From Micromonospora sp. KC213 (GTDB lineage Bacteria > Actinomycetota > Actinomycetes > Mycobacteriales > Micromonosporaceae), in the NCBI RefSeq assembly GCF_004348325.1, contig NZ_SMKF01000008.1, forward strand, positions 1 to 64,000: 64,000 bases of DNA. Reading direction: 5' to 3'. This document shows, piece after piece, positions 24,184 through 32,815 of the stretch; within the stretch, counting starts at the first letter, position 1, and every line of letters starts with the position of its first letter. The notes beneath the pieces are model-generated. The model saw only the letters and a list, made by a program, of their open reading frames with translations, made no database searches and was not told the origin of the DNA. The position numbers and the translations under genes are program-made.

Positions 24184-25652
24184 GGGCGCGACCCTCCTTG
24201 GTCGGGTAGGGCCAGGCTGAAGGTGGAGCCGGCACCGGGGATGCTCTCGACGGCCACCGCGCCGTGATGGGCGTGCGCGATCGCGGCCACGATGGCCAGG
24301 CCGAGGCCGGCACCCTCGGCCCGCTGCCGCCCGTGTTCGGTACGCACGAAGCGCTCGAAGATGCGCTGCCGGTCTTCCGGGGCGACCCCGGCACCGGTGT
24401 CCCGCACCGAGATCACGACCCGTCCGTGGGCAGCGGTGCTGGACAACTCGATCACGTCGCCCGGCCCGGTGAACTGAACCGCGTTCTGGCACAGCTGCGT
24501 CAGCGCCTGGGTGAGCCGCTGCCGATCGCCCCAGACCACGACCTCCTCGACGCGACCGAGACGCCACTGCCGGTCGCCGAGGGCGACGGCCTTGACGTAT
24601 ACGTCGTGGACGAGTTCGGCGATTTCCACCCGGCCCGGCTGCAGGAAATCCGGCTGCTCTGCCTTGGCGAGCATCAGCAGGTCGTCGACGAGCCGCTTCA
24701 TCCGGTCCAGCTCGTCGACGACCAGCGCGACCGTGTCCGCCCGCTCGGCCGGATCCTCACCCATCAGCTCCAGGTGGCCGCGCACGATCGTGATCGGCGT
24801 TCGCAGCTCGTGTCCGGCGTCGGACAGGAACGCCCGCTGCGCGGCGAACGCCCGGTCCAACCGGCCCACCATCGCGTTGAACGTGCGGGCCAAATCGGCG
24901 ACCTCGTCGCTGCCCGACACCGGGATGCGCCGGGACAGGTCCGTCTCCTCGATCTGCCGGGCGGTTTCGGTGACCGTGCGTAGCGGCCGTATCGCCCGGC
25001 CCATGGCCAGGTAGCCGCCCGCAGCCACCATGACCAGGACGAGCAGGCACACCAGGACGATCAGGTGGACCGCCCGATCGATCTCGGCCCGCCGCTCGGC
25101 GCCGAACTCGGCCACGACGACGTGGCCACGAACCGCGCCGTCGATCGTCACCGGCACCGCGAGCCATCGCGCGGAGCCGGCCGGCGTATCCGAGACCTGC
25201 CCGTAGAGGCTGTCGGTGAGAGCGGTCCAGCGGGCCACCAGCGTGGGGTCGGTGACCAGATCATGCGGCGCGTCCGCAGTGCCCTGGTAGAACCGGCCAT
25301 CCACGAAGATCAGCACGGCCTCCCCGTCCTGCGGCTCGTTGCGCAGCAGGTAGGTGTCGGCGATCGCGCGCAGGTTGGTGCCGAACGGCCGGCCGGTGGC
25401 CGGGTCCTGCCCGCCGACGAGGCGGCGGAACTCGGTCACCTCCTGCTGCATGTCCGTGGTGATCCGGTTCTCCAATTGGTTGAGCAGCACCTGCCGGATC
25501 ACCACCACCGTCGACATCGAGGCGACGGCCAGCAAGGCCAATGCCCACCCGAGCAGACGCAGCCGCAGCCCCACCATGGGACGCAGCCGGACCCGCCATC
25601 GCGCGCTGGCCGGCGGCTCAGTCGTCGTCTCCGCCGTCGTCGGAGCCGCCAT
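24180..25652 (-). CDS. EnvZ/PhoR-type sensor histidine kinase
   Basis: About 490 residues from ATG 25652; the start is not secure, because ATGs at 25673, 25691, 25712 and 25751 are also in frame within a repeat. Order of parts: one helix (LLGWALALLAVASMSTVVVI), an extracellular sensor of about 140 residues, a second helix (VLVCLLVLVMVAAGGYLA), HAMP, HisKA with FLSDAGHELRTPITIVRGHL (phospho-His), and an ATPase domain with N box LCQNAVQFT, DTGAGVAP and GAGLGLAIV. Its 5' end overlaps the acidic repeat gene in another frame. It is co-translated with the regulator. Confidence 0.9.
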   Translation of the reverse strand: MAAPTTAETTTEPPASARWRVRLRPMVGLRLRLLGWALALLAVASMSTVVVIRQVLLNQLENRITTDMQQEVTEFRRLVGGQDPATGRPFGTNLRAIADTYLLRNEPQDGEAVLIFVDGRFYQGTADAPHDLVTDPTLVARWTALTDSLYGQVSDTPAGSARWLAVPVTIDGAVRGHVVVAEFGAERRAEIDRAVHLIVLVCLLVLVMVAAGGYLAMGRAIRPLRTVTETARQIEETDLSRRIPVSGSDEVADLARTFNAMVGRLDRAFAAQRAFLSDAGHELRTPITIVRGHLELMGEDPAERADTVALVVDELDRMKRLVDDLLMLAKAEQPDFLQPGRVEIAELVHDVYVKAVALGDRQWRLGRVEEVVVWGDRQRLTQALTQLCQNAVQFTGPGDVIELSSTAAHGRVVISVRDTGAGVAPEDRQRIFERFVRTEHGRQRAEGAGLGLAIVAAIAHAHHGAVAVESIPGAGSTFSLALPDQGGSRP

Positions 25653-25971
25653 CGTCGTCGTCGGAGCCGCCATCGTCGTCGGAGCCGCCATCGTCGTCGG
25701 AGCCGTCGTCATCGTCGTCGGAACCGTTGCCGTCGGCGTTGTCGTCGCCATCGTCGGCGTCTCCGGCGTCGTCATCATCGCCTCCATCGGTGGCTGGCCC
25801 GGTCGGGTCCTGCTCATTGTCGTCCGCGTCCTCGGGCCGTGCCCCGGTCGGTTCGACAATGTTGATCACCGGAACCGCTGGTGGCGGAGCCAGCGCCGGC
25901 AAGCCCACCCAGACCAGCAGCCCAACGAGGCCTGCAAGCCCGAGCCCGGTGGCCACCCGCTGCGCGCTCAT
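25618..25971 (-). CDS. Small membrane-anchored protein with poly-acidic repeat tail
   Basis: 117 residues from ATG 25971. A signal/anchor helix (VATGLGLAGLVGLLVWVGLP) is followed by about 25 ordinary residues, then a tail of Asp, Gly and Ser only (units such as DDGGSDD), ending DDGGDDD. Such tails bind cations, commonly Ca2+. Its 3' end overlaps the kinase gene in a different frame by up to about 130 bp, depending on the kinase start. I call it as coding because of the clean signal-like N-terminus. It is the first gene of the unit and may be the sensed or regulated partner of the kinase. Confidence 0.6.
   Translation of the reverse strand: MSAQRVATGLGLAGLVGLLVWVGLPALAPPPAVPVINIVEPTGARPEDADDNEQDPTGPATDGGDDDDAGDADDGDDNADGNGSDDDDDGSDDDGGSDDDGGSDDDDGGSDDGGDDD
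25642..25719. repeat. 18/21-bp tandem repeat read in two frames
   Basis: Four units of GGAGCCGCCATCGTCGTC, some with an extra GTC (lengths 21, 18, 18, 21, the last one diverged). On the minus strand one frame gives DDGGSDD and another gives MAAPTT. Length changes by slippage would alter the acidic tail and the possible kinase N-terminus together without frameshift, because unit lengths are multiples of three. Confidence 0.85.
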
Positions 25972-26059
25972 GACCGTGACGCTGCCCGTTCCGGATAAGG
26001 CAAGCATGAGCGGCGGATGAGAACACTCTCATCGAACGCTGGCGAACGCCCGTACAGGG

Positions 26060-26090
26060 CGCGGCCCGACCTCGGGGAGGTCGGGCCGCG
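26060..26090 (-). terminator. Strong hairpin terminator
   Basis: A perfect 14-bp stem (26060-26073 with 26077-26090) with a GGG loop. It lies 20 nt past the stop of the Ser/Ala/Pro repeat protein on the minus strand, separating that gene from the acidic protein-kinase-regulator unit. Confidence 0.8.
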
Positions 26091-26109
26091 GGATCGAGAT
26101 GCGGAATGG

Positions 26110-26586
26110 TCAGTCAGCGGAGTCCGCCGAAGCTGGCGAACCGGCCGAAGCTGGCGAACCGGCCGAAGCTGGCGAACCGGCCGAAGCTGGCGAACCAGCC
26201 GAGTCGGCACCAGCCGGCGCCTTCTTCGGCCGCGGATTCGGCGAGTCCGCCGAGTTGTCGCTGACCGCACGCTTGGCCGGCGGGTTCGGCGAGTCGGCGG
26301 TGGAGGCGGTCGGGCTGTCCGCCGACTCCGGTGACGTGTCCACGGCGCCCGCGGGCGAGTCGGCGGAATCGAACGGGGACGCGTGCGGGCTGTCGACGGA
26401 CTCGACCGAGCCCGCGGAGTCGTCCGAGCCGGCCACATCGTCGTACTGGACGGCGATGGGCTTGACCTTGTCCTGGTCCTGAAGGTCGATCCGGTCGCTG
26501 GCGACGGCCGCGCCGCCCAGCCCGGCGAGGATCGCGGCGGCGCCGGTACCTGCTGCGGCGATCCGCCACGGTCGGGTGATTCGCAT
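26110..26586 (-). CDS. Secreted Ser/Asp/Ala/Pro-rich repeat protein
   Basis: 158 residues from ATG 26586, with GGGAGGA 7-8 nt upstream. A signal-like N-terminus (MRITRPWRIAAAGTGAAAIL, then AGLGGAAVAS) precedes VQYDDVAGSDDS. The remainder is low complexity with repeated ADSP and SPASAG units. It has no cysteine and no catalytic motif. It is likely an exported, intrinsically disordered wall or matrix protein. The next gene downstream is also repeat-rich and exported, which hints at a shared envelope role with the two-component pair. Confidence 0.7.
   Translation of the reverse strand: MRITRPWRIAAAGTGAAAILAGLGGAAVASDRIDLQDQDKVKPIAVQYDDVAGSDDSAGSVESVDSPHASPFDSADSPAGAVDTSPESADSPTASTADSPNPPAKRAVSDNSADSPNPRPKKAPAGADSAGSPASAGSPASAGSPASAGSPASADSAD
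26126..26197. repeat. Four 18-bp tandem repeats in the secreted protein gene
   Basis: Four consecutive copies of GCCGAAGCTGGCGAACCG; the fourth differs by one base. They encode the SPASAG units at the protein C-terminus. Near-identity of the copies suggests recent expansion and likely copy-number variation between strains. Confidence 0.9.
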
Positions 26587-26670
26587 GATGGGTCCTCCCT
26601 TGGATGTGCGGTTATGTACGACGGTCCTGGACGGGCATGAGATGGTTCTGAGCTGCCGGTGAGAGCTGCC

Positions 26671-27870
26671 TCATCCGGCGCTGGCGAGCCAGGCGGCGGC
26701 AAGGTCGAGGCGGGCCCGGGTTGCGGCGGGCCAACCGGGCTCCTGCACCCGATGCGGGCCCGTGGCCAGGGACAGCACCACCGCGGCAACGCGACGGCGC
26801 AGGCTGGCCGGGTCGACGTGGGTGTCGAAGGCGGCCAGCCACTCGGCACCGAGCCGGTTGATCGTGGGTGCGCGGCCCGGATCTATCTGGGCCAGTACGC
26901 TCAGGTGGCCGAGCAGGCAGGCCAGGTCGTCGGCGCGGTTCCCGGCGCCGGCGGTGTCGATGTCAAGCAGTCCGGTGATGTGCCGGCCACTGACCAGCAA
27001 CTGGCTCTCGTAGAGATCCCCGTGCACCGCCGTGACCGGCTCCGGCGCCACGCCGGCCACGATCTCGGCGGCGAGATCACCGGCCTGGGCGGCCCGGTCG
27101 GGAAGGGCGGCGGCGACGACGGACGCATAGTGGGCGGCCTTGTCCGGCCACGAGGCCCGGGACGGGCCGACCGCGAGGGCGTCCGGCAGCCGTTCCAGCA
27201 GCGACAGCACCTGCCGCGCGGACGGCGTCGGGGCGCCGCGTGCCAGAGCGTGACGCAGCGTACGGCCGGGCAGGGACTGGAGAGCCAGTAGCCCGTCCGA
27301 CGTGTAGCCGAGGCTGCACGGGGCGGGTACGCCGGCACCGGTGAGCAGCCGGTGTCGTTCGTGCAGCGCGGTTATCCGGCGCGGGCGGACCACCTTGAGG
27401 AACAGGCGGTCCCGGCCGGCGACGGCCTCGACGACCGCGCGCCGACCGGGCCGGTAGGCGCGCACCCGCAGCCGGGGCCGCTCAGCGCTGTACCCCAACT
27501 CGGTCAGCAACCGCCCGACCGCGACCGGGTCGGTGGCCGCGGGCAGGGCCGGCAGGTGCGGGTCGTGTGGGAACCGCCAGACCGCGACGCGATCGACGCC
27601 GTCGTCGAGCAGCAGGGTGCCGCCCGGCGCGGGGGCGGTGGTGGCCGCGAGCCGCTCAAAGCTGATCCGCCCGTCCCGCCAGGCCACCCGGACGTGGTAC
27701 CCGACGGTGCAGCCGCGGCCCGGCTGGTGGTCCACCTGTGTGGCGCGCCACGACAGCATCCGACCGCCGGCCGGTGCGAGGGCGGCGGCGAGCGGGCCGG
27801 CCGCGTCCGGCCCGGTCAGCAGGTCGAGGTCGGTGTCCACCGCGGCGGGTGGCTCGTCGGTAACGGTCAT
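26671..27870 (-). CDS. Aminoglycoside-phosphotransferase-like kinase (APH family)
   Basis: 399 residues. The C-terminal lobe has the catalytic loop AVHGDLYESQLLVSG and the metal-binding GLLDIDTAGAG. In the usual HGDxxxxNxL loop the Asn is replaced by Gln. The nucleotide lobe includes DRLFLKVVRP, with a candidate ATP-binding Lys. An N-terminal extension of about 120 residues precedes the kinase fold. Family members phosphorylate antibiotics, choline, homoserine, maltose or other small hydroxyl compounds; the substrate is unknown. It stands alone upstream of the secreted repeat protein on the same strand, with an 84-nt gap. Confidence 0.78.
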   Translation of the reverse strand: MTVTDEPPAAVDTDLDLLTGPDAAGPLAAALAPAGGRMLSWRATQVDHQPGRGCTVGYHVRVAWRDGRISFERLAATTAPAPGGTLLLDDGVDRVAVWRFPHDPHLPALPAATDPVAVGRLLTELGYSAERPRLRVRAYRPGRRAVVEAVAGRDRLFLKVVRPRRITALHERHRLLTGAGVPAPCSLGYTSDGLLALQSLPGRTLRHALARGAPTPSARQVLSLLERLPDALAVGPSRASWPDKAAHYASVVAAALPDRAAQAGDLAAEIVAGVAPEPVTAVHGDLYESQLLVSGRHITGLLDIDTAGAGNRADDLACLLGHLSVLAQIDPGRAPTINRLGAEWLAAFDTHVDPASLRRRVAAVVLSLATGPHRVQEPGWPAATRARLDLAAAWLASAG

Positions 27871-28151
27871 GCCGTCGACGGTGCCGGTCGGGCGTGAGTC
27901 ATTGATAAGCCGCCGGTGAGAAACCTCTTAACGGTGTGGCTACTACGCCGAGTGAGAAACCGATGGGATCACGCAGCGGATCCGCGACGTGCTGCGGGAG
28001 CAGGCCCGCCGGGCCGGGGACGCCACGTGAGCCGGTCAGCGGTGGCCCTGGACTCGCAGAGCGTGGAAGACCCCCGGCACCCCTCGGCCGGCTTCTCGCC
28101 TGGTCGTCACCGGGGCGTCGGAGGTCACCGGGTCCCGCGCTGGGCGGCGGT

Positions 28152-28163
28152 TAGCGTGGGGCC
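28152..28163 (+). promoter_or_regulatory. -10 box of a leaderless transcript
   Basis: TAGCGT at 28152-28157, 6 nt, then ATG 28164; no Shine-Dalgarno sequence. It fits the leaderless pattern seen repeatedly in this window. Confidence 0.45.
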
Positions 28164-28604
28164 ATGGAGCGTATCGAGTTCCGTACCATCGAGCGGGAGC
28201 TTGGCGTCGGAGGGCTGCTTCCGACGCTCGTCCCCTACCTCAACGGCGTGGCTTTGCCTGATCTGGTGCGTCGGGTCGAGTTGCCCTCTGCGCGCCGGGA
28301 GGGAAACCCGGACCTCGCGGGCGGATACGCAGGCCTGCTGAAGGACGAGGTGTGCTGGCCGAGCCGCCACTACCTCGGCGACCCGGTCCTCAGCCATTTC
28401 GGCACCGGCGACACCGTCCTGCTCGGGTGCGTGTGCGGTGAATGGGGCTGCTGGCCGTTCACCGCGATCGTCAGGGTGACCGCGGACAGGGTCGCCTGGT
28501 CCGGGTACCGCACCGGGTATCGCGAATGGGACTACCGCGAGCTGCGTGACATTGCCTTCGACCGCAGCCAGTACGAGCAGGCGTTGCGGGCGACAGTTGA
28601 CTGA
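28164..28604 (+). CDS. Conserved hypothetical protein
   Basis: 146 residues, soluble, with a conserved-looking core LGCVCGEWGCWPFTAIVRVT (two Cys and three Trp within 20 residues), preceded by SHFGTGDTVL. I have seen this core in uncharacterised actinobacterial proteins but know no function. The Cys pair could bind metal or be structural. It begins with EFRTIERELGVGGLLPTLVP. The predicted leaderless start supports ATG 28164. Its neighbours are unrelated. Confidence 0.7.
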   Translation: MERIEFRTIERELGVGGLLPTLVPYLNGVALPDLVRRVELPSARREGNPDLAGGYAGLLKDEVCWPSRHYLGDPVLSHFGTGDTVLLGCVCGEWGCWPFTAIVRVTADRVAWSGYRTGYREWDYRELRDIAFDRSQYEQALRATVD

Positions 28605-28661
28605 CGTGACCACGACCGAACACCACCTGATCGACGGCTGTGGGGCCGGCACCACGGGCGG

Positions 28662-28970
28662 CACGCCCTCGGTCAGGTCGGCGGCGATCCGCTCGGCATC
28701 GACACCTCGGCGCTGGCGACTGTACGGGCCGTACCGGACGAGTTCATCAACATCGAACGCCCTCCGACCAGCTCGCTTGTCCAGGTGGCGGGTCTGTTCC
28801 GACCGGATCTTCTGATTGAGGTTGAGGCGGTGCGGCGATCACTGACCGCTGAACGCAGGTTCGGCCGTACCCAGGTAGGCACGTCCACCCGCCGCGGTCG
28901 TCCTGATGTCACCCGCCGCACCGCCGAAGGCCGCACACCACGCGAGATCACCGAAGCTGACGCTACATAG
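28662..28970 (+). pseudogene. C-terminal remnant of a RidA/YjgF-family protein
   Basis: In one frame the sequence reads VPDEFINIERPPTSSLVQVA then GLFRPDLLIEVEAV. This is the C-terminal half of a RidA-type protein (P-x-x-S-x-V-Q-V..L..P..L.E.E.V). There is no start codon or N-terminal half. After EAV the frame runs on for 46 unrelated residues to a stop. The other bases up to 29043 show nothing recognisable. Confidence 0.6.
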
Positions 28971-29043
28971 CACGCCAAAACTGGCGACTCATTGAAGCTA
29001 CCTCTTGACTGCGCGGGGGCGGTCTTCCGGCACATCCTGCTGC

Positions 29044-29712
29044 TCAGGGCTGACGAACGGCCTCGCCGGCGATTTCAATCTGGACCTTCTTTCCGACCAG
29101 GACACCACCGCTCTCCAGAACGACGTTCCAGAGCAGGCCGTAGTCCTCACGATCGATCTCCGCCGTCGCACTGAAGCCGAAGATGTCCTGCCCGTACGGA
29201 TCCCGGCGAGCGCCACCGAACTCCACCTGGAGGTCGACCGGTCGGGTGATCCCCTTGACGGTCAAATCGCCGGTGAGCACGAATCTGCCACTCGTGCGAT
29301 TCTGTGGGTTGGGAATGTTGCCCGGCACCGATCTCCGGCTGAGCCCGTTATTGCGTAACCGCGCCCAATAGAAGATGGGGTCGTCGACCGGCTGCCATTT
29401 GATTCCCGTGCTGCGATACTCCAACGTGGGGTAATTTTCCACGTCGAGAAAGTCGGCGCTGCTCAGGTGTGTGTCCCGGTCGGTATTTCCGGTGCTGATG
29501 CTCGCCGTCTGGATCGTTGCGACGACCGACGAGGCCAACGGGTCCTCCGCCACGGCGATGTGGGCGGTGGCCTCGCCGAACTCACCGCGCACCGGACTCA
29601 CCATCATGTGCCGGGCGAGGAAACCGATCCGCTTGTGTGCCGGATCGAGAAGATATGTCCCGGCTGCTGGAATGATCATGCCATCCCAGAGTCGTGTGGC
29701 TAAACCGGTCAT
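29044..29712 (-). CDS. YceI-family lipid-binding protein
   Basis: 222 residues from ATG 29712. The lipocalin-like YceI barrel is clear: GTYLLDPAHKRIGFLARHMM at the start, SISTGNTDRDTHLSSADFLD in the middle, and FVLTGDLTVKGITRPVDLQV late. YceI proteins bind isoprenoid or other amphiphilic molecules in a hydrophobic tunnel. Here no obvious signal peptide is present, unlike E. coli YceI, so it is probably cytoplasmic, as in many actinomycetes. AGGGGG lies about 12 nt upstream of the ATG. The longer frame to 29829 carries no domain sequence. Confidence 0.88.
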   Translation of the reverse strand: MTGLATRLWDGMIIPAAGTYLLDPAHKRIGFLARHMMVSPVRGEFGEATAHIAVAEDPLASSVVATIQTASISTGNTDRDTHLSSADFLDVENYPTLEYRSTGIKWQPVDDPIFYWARLRNNGLSRRSVPGNIPNPQNRTSGRFVLTGDLTVKGITRPVDLQVEFGGARRDPYGQDIFGFSATAEIDREDYGLLWNVVLESGGVLVGKKVQIEIAGEAVRQP

Positions 29713-30269
29713 CGGCGTGCTTTCCCCCTCACCCTTTCCAGGGTCTTTCCGAGTTTGCAACCACAGCGTGGTCCGCGGATCAACTGGAACACTCGTCTCC
29801 CAGCCCAGCATAGGAGCACACTCCACCACATCTCAGTCACCGGAACCACGCCGAGGCCCCCGCCTCCTCGGGCAGGCATCGCCGGCGCCGGTGCGCAATT
29901 CGGTCATTCCCGTACCGATAAGAACGGCGAGCGGAGCGCGGCCCGCCCATCGATCGATTCCGGTCGAGCGCCGGCGGGGGCCCGCCGTCTCCCGCCGGCC
30001 GGTTGTGAGCGACCTCACCTGGTCCGGCCCGGAAGCGGCCGGCGGCGCGGGCGCGTCGCCGACCGACCGGCGCTGCCTCTCGCGGGTGCGCCGATGCCCT
30101 GCCGCCGCACTGAGCCCGGAGGCTGCCAGGCGGTGTGCCCAAGGTCCCAGCATTGACCGGCGCGCGCCGCCAGGAGCCAATTGCACGACCGCGCTCGGGC
30201 GGCGCGGCGGACGCCGTCGGGTGGCGATTGTCGCTTGCCGGCAGAGTTTATGGCGGTGACGGTGGGCCC
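29713..30269. other. Region without a supported gene
   Basis: About 560 bp upstream of yceI with open frames on both strands. None has a recognisable domain, ribosome binding site or coherent coding sequence. It may contain the yceI promoter; I could not place it. Confidence 0.5.
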
Positions 30270-30490
30270 GTGACGGATCGTCGGCGCATTGACGCCAGCC
30301 TCGTCCGGCGACTGATCGCCACGCAGTTTCCACACTGGGCTGACCTGCCGATCCGACCCGTGCAATGCCAGGGCTGGGATAATTGGACGTACCACCTCGG
30401 GGCCCGGATGTCGGTGCACTTGCCCAGCGCTTCGTCGACCCGCTGGCGGTCGAGACGTAACACCGGTGGCTACCGGCCCTCGCGCCGAGG
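30270..30490 (+). pseudogene. N-terminal fragment of an aminoglycoside-phosphotransferase-like gene
   Basis: From GTG 30270 the frame reads VTDRRRIDASLVRRLIATQF then PHWADLPIRPVQCQGWDNWT and YHLGARMSVHLPSAS, the well-known start of actinobacterial APH-type kinases. After about 57 residues the frame is lost; RWLPALAPR, which belongs further along the same family, appears in another frame at 30464-30490. The kinase domain is absent. It is a different gene from the intact APH at 26671. Confidence 0.65.
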
Positions 30491-30639
30491 CGCAGCAGGT
30501 CCGCCGCGGAAAGCATGGTCAGGTAGATGGTGGCGTACGCGAACGCCAGCACGCCGCCGAGCAGCACCGGGGACACCGTCGTCAGGATCATCGCCGGTAC
30601 CGCGGTGAACCCGATACGGCACCGAGAACTGGGGGCCGG
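30469..30639 (-). pseudogene. Membrane-protein fragment
   Basis: The minus strand encodes RIGFTAVPAMILTTVSPVLL then GGVLAFAYATIYLTMLSAAD and LLRLGARA, a convincing double membrane segment. It has no start, no stop and no partner sequence, and its end abuts the APH fragment. The family is unknown. The bases 30640-30878 show nothing else. Confidence 0.4.
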
Positions 30640-30878
30640 CCGAGATCCGGGGAAACGCGATCAGGGATCTCGTCCGCGCTGAACAAGGCCGAAACGTTGC
30701 CGTGGGACGAGTGGGGACGGATGGCGGCCTCCTGCCAGGGCGACACCGGCCCCGCAAGGACGACTTCGTCAACGAGGTCCTCGGCGTGCGCGACAGGACG
30801 GAAGCTCCGCTCGTCAGCTGTACCCCGGAGACCGTGAGGTCTCCGACACCCGACGGAGCTCATCACCCCGGTAGTGCT

Positions 30879-31313
30879 CTATGTGCGGCAAGTTTGGGAT
30901 GCCGACGGCGCACGGTCGACCGTCGCGACGACGGCGTCAACCTCGAACTCGACCAGCCACTCCGGATCGATGAAACGTGATACTTCTACGAACGTGCACG
31001 CCGGTCGTACCTGATCGAACTGTTCGCCATGGGCGCGCGCCGCCTCCCGCCAACGGGTGATGTCAACCAGCATGACCCTGGTCCTGATGATGTCAGCCAG
31101 CGTCGCACCGGCCTCGCGCAGCGCCTGCTCGGCGATGTCCAGACAACGCACGGACTGCGCGTACACATCTCCCAGCCCAGCCGTGGCACCGTCGTCCGCG
31201 ATCGGCGCGGTGCCGGCCACGGATACGTACGGCCCGATACGCACGGCGCGTGAGAAGCCGATCTCCGGTTCCAGCGGTGAGCCCGAGGTCACCAAGTGTC
31301 GGAAAGAGTGCAC
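30879..31313 (-). CDS. RidA-family (YjgF/YER057c/UK114) protein
   Basis: 144 residues from GTG 31313. SGSPLEPEIGFSRAVRIGPY then VSVAGTAPIADDG opens the RidA fold; QALREAGATLADIIRTRVML carries the conserved Arg of the imine-binding site; WLVEFEVDAVVA ends it. RidA proteins hydrolyse reactive enamines/imines from PLP enzymes; this SGSPxE subgroup is less studied. The longer frame to 31616 adds non-homologous sequence. No Shine-Dalgarno is evident. Its neighbours on the left are gene fragments; on the right is the MFS/ligase unit. Confidence 0.8.
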   Translation of the reverse strand: MHSFRHLVTSGSPLEPEIGFSRAVRIGPYVSVAGTAPIADDGATAGLGDVYAQSVRCLDIAEQALREAGATLADIIRTRVMLVDITRWREAARAHGEQFDQVRPACTFVEVSRFIDPEWLVEFEVDAVVATVDRAPSASQTCRT

Positions 31314-31543
31314 GACACAAGAGCATCGCAGGGCAGCGACCGCGCCGGTGTCCCTCCGGGCGTATCGGGCGCGGCACCTGGAGGGGCCGATCTCGCCCAA
31401 GCGGCGAGCGTTGGGTGTGTTCCAAAGGCCGCGTACACGGCCAGGAAGTGCTTGATACCTCGCAAGATCCGACACTACTTTCGGCACGATCACGCGATCG
31501 GCCGGACGCCAGCTCGTCACCGCGTTGCGAGCGATCGGGTGCA

Positions 31544-32815
31544 TCACGTCCGGCTGGCCGAGCGCCCGGCCCGCAGCGGCCCGACCAGCAGCGGCAGCAC
31601 GGTCAGCACCGCGCACAGCACCGCCATCACCAGCAGCGCCGGCCGGAGCGTGAGCGCGGCCACCGACCAGCCACCCAGCAGCGCCCCCACCGGCAGCCCC
31701 ACGAACGCCAGCGAACCGGCCATTCCCAGCACCCGGGTCTGCAACTCGGCCGGTACCCGCTCGTACAGCGCCGCTCCGAGCAGCGGGTTGACCGTGGCGA
31801 TCCCGATCCCGGACAGGAACGTCACCACCAGCACCGTCACCAGATGGTCGGTGAGGGCCAGGGCGAGCAGCCGGGGCGCGCCGCTGACCGCCGCGCCGAC
31901 GGCGAAGACGAGCGTGCGCGGCAGTCGGGGACCGACCACGGTGAACACGACGTTGCCCAGCAGCGCGCCGGCGGCGAACACCCCGAGCACGAGACCGAAG
32001 CCGGCCGGGTCACCGAGCACGTCGCGGACCCACAGCGGCACCCAGACGGCGGTGTGCGCGGCGGCGAACATGTTCAGCGCCGAGATCACCACCAGCATGG
32101 TCAGCAACACCCGGTCGGTACGCAGGTAGCCGAACCCGGCGCGCAGCGCCCGCAGGTAGGGCTGGCTCGGCGCGGCCGGCGCGTCGGCGGCGGGTGGACG
32201 CACCAGCACCCCGACCAGCAGCGCGCAGAGCGCGAAGCTGCCCGCGTCGATCCAGATCGCCCGGGTCACGCCGACCCAGTCGATGAGCAGGCCACCGAGC
32301 ACCGCGCCGAACAACGCGACCCCCCGGGACAACCCGTCGTAGGCGGAGGTCAGCCGGATCAGCTGCACGCCGGCGCGCTGCGCCGCCGGCCGGAACAGCA
32401 CGTGCTTGACCCGGTCGCCGATGCCGCGCAGCGCACCCGCCACGGCGACCAGGGCGAGCAGCGCCCCGAAGCCGAGCCACGGGGTCAGGGCGACCACCGC
32501 CATGGCCACCGCGCTGGCCGCGTCCACCACCACCGAGGTACGCCGCACCCCGAACCGGTCGGCCCACGGGGTGGCCAGCGAGCTGGAGAGCATGTACGGC
32601 AGAAACTCCGCCGCCGCGACCAGGCCCATCTTCGCCGGGCTGCCGGTGGTGGTGAGCACCAGCCACGGGATCGCCACGACGGAGACGCGACTGCCCAGGT
32701 TGGAGATGAGGTCCGCGGCGACCAGGGTGACCAGCTCCCGGCGCGCGGCGGACCGGTCGGGACGGGGAGCGTCATCCGGTCGCGCCCGGGGCTCCGGCCC
32801 GGCGTCGGCCGTCAC
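31544..32815 (-). CDS. MFS transporter (drug/metabolite efflux type)
   Basis: 423 residues from GTG 32815, with about 12 hydrophobic helices. The sequence begins after a 25-residue charged leader with AADLISNLGSRVSVVAIPWL, the N-terminal pattern of MFS_3/enterobactin exporter-like (EntS) proteins. ATPWADRFGVRRTSVVVDAA carries motif A (the D-R-x-G-x-R loop). It overlaps the ligase stop by 4 bp (GTGA), so it is translated from the ligase transcript. By position it probably exports the product of this cluster or confers self-resistance. Confidence 0.88.
   Translation of the reverse strand: MTADAGPEPRARPDDAPRPDRSAARRELVTLVAADLISNLGSRVSVVAIPWLVLTTTGSPAKMGLVAAAEFLPYMLSSSLATPWADRFGVRRTSVVVDAASAVAMAVVALTPWLGFGALLALVAVAGALRGIGDRVKHVLFRPAAQRAGVQLIRLTSAYDGLSRGVALFGAVLGGLLIDWVGVTRAIWIDAGSFALCALLVGVLVRPPAADAPAAPSQPYLRALRAGFGYLRTDRVLLTMLVVISALNMFAAAHTAVWVPLWVRDVLGDPAGFGLVLGVFAAGALLGNVVFTVVGPRLPRTLVFAVGAAVSGAPRLLALALTDHLVTVLVVTFLSGIGIATVNPLLGAALYERVPAELQTRVLGMAGSLAFVGLPVGALLGGWSVAALTLRPALLVMAVLCAVLTVLPLLVGPLRAGRSASRT

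Noticed and set aside
27936..28035. A short frame (MATTPSEKPM) and a neighbouring frame (TQRIRDVLREQARRAGDA) before the hypothetical gene at 28164
   Set aside because: They need a frameshift to join, have no ribosome binding site and no recognisable family; too little to call.
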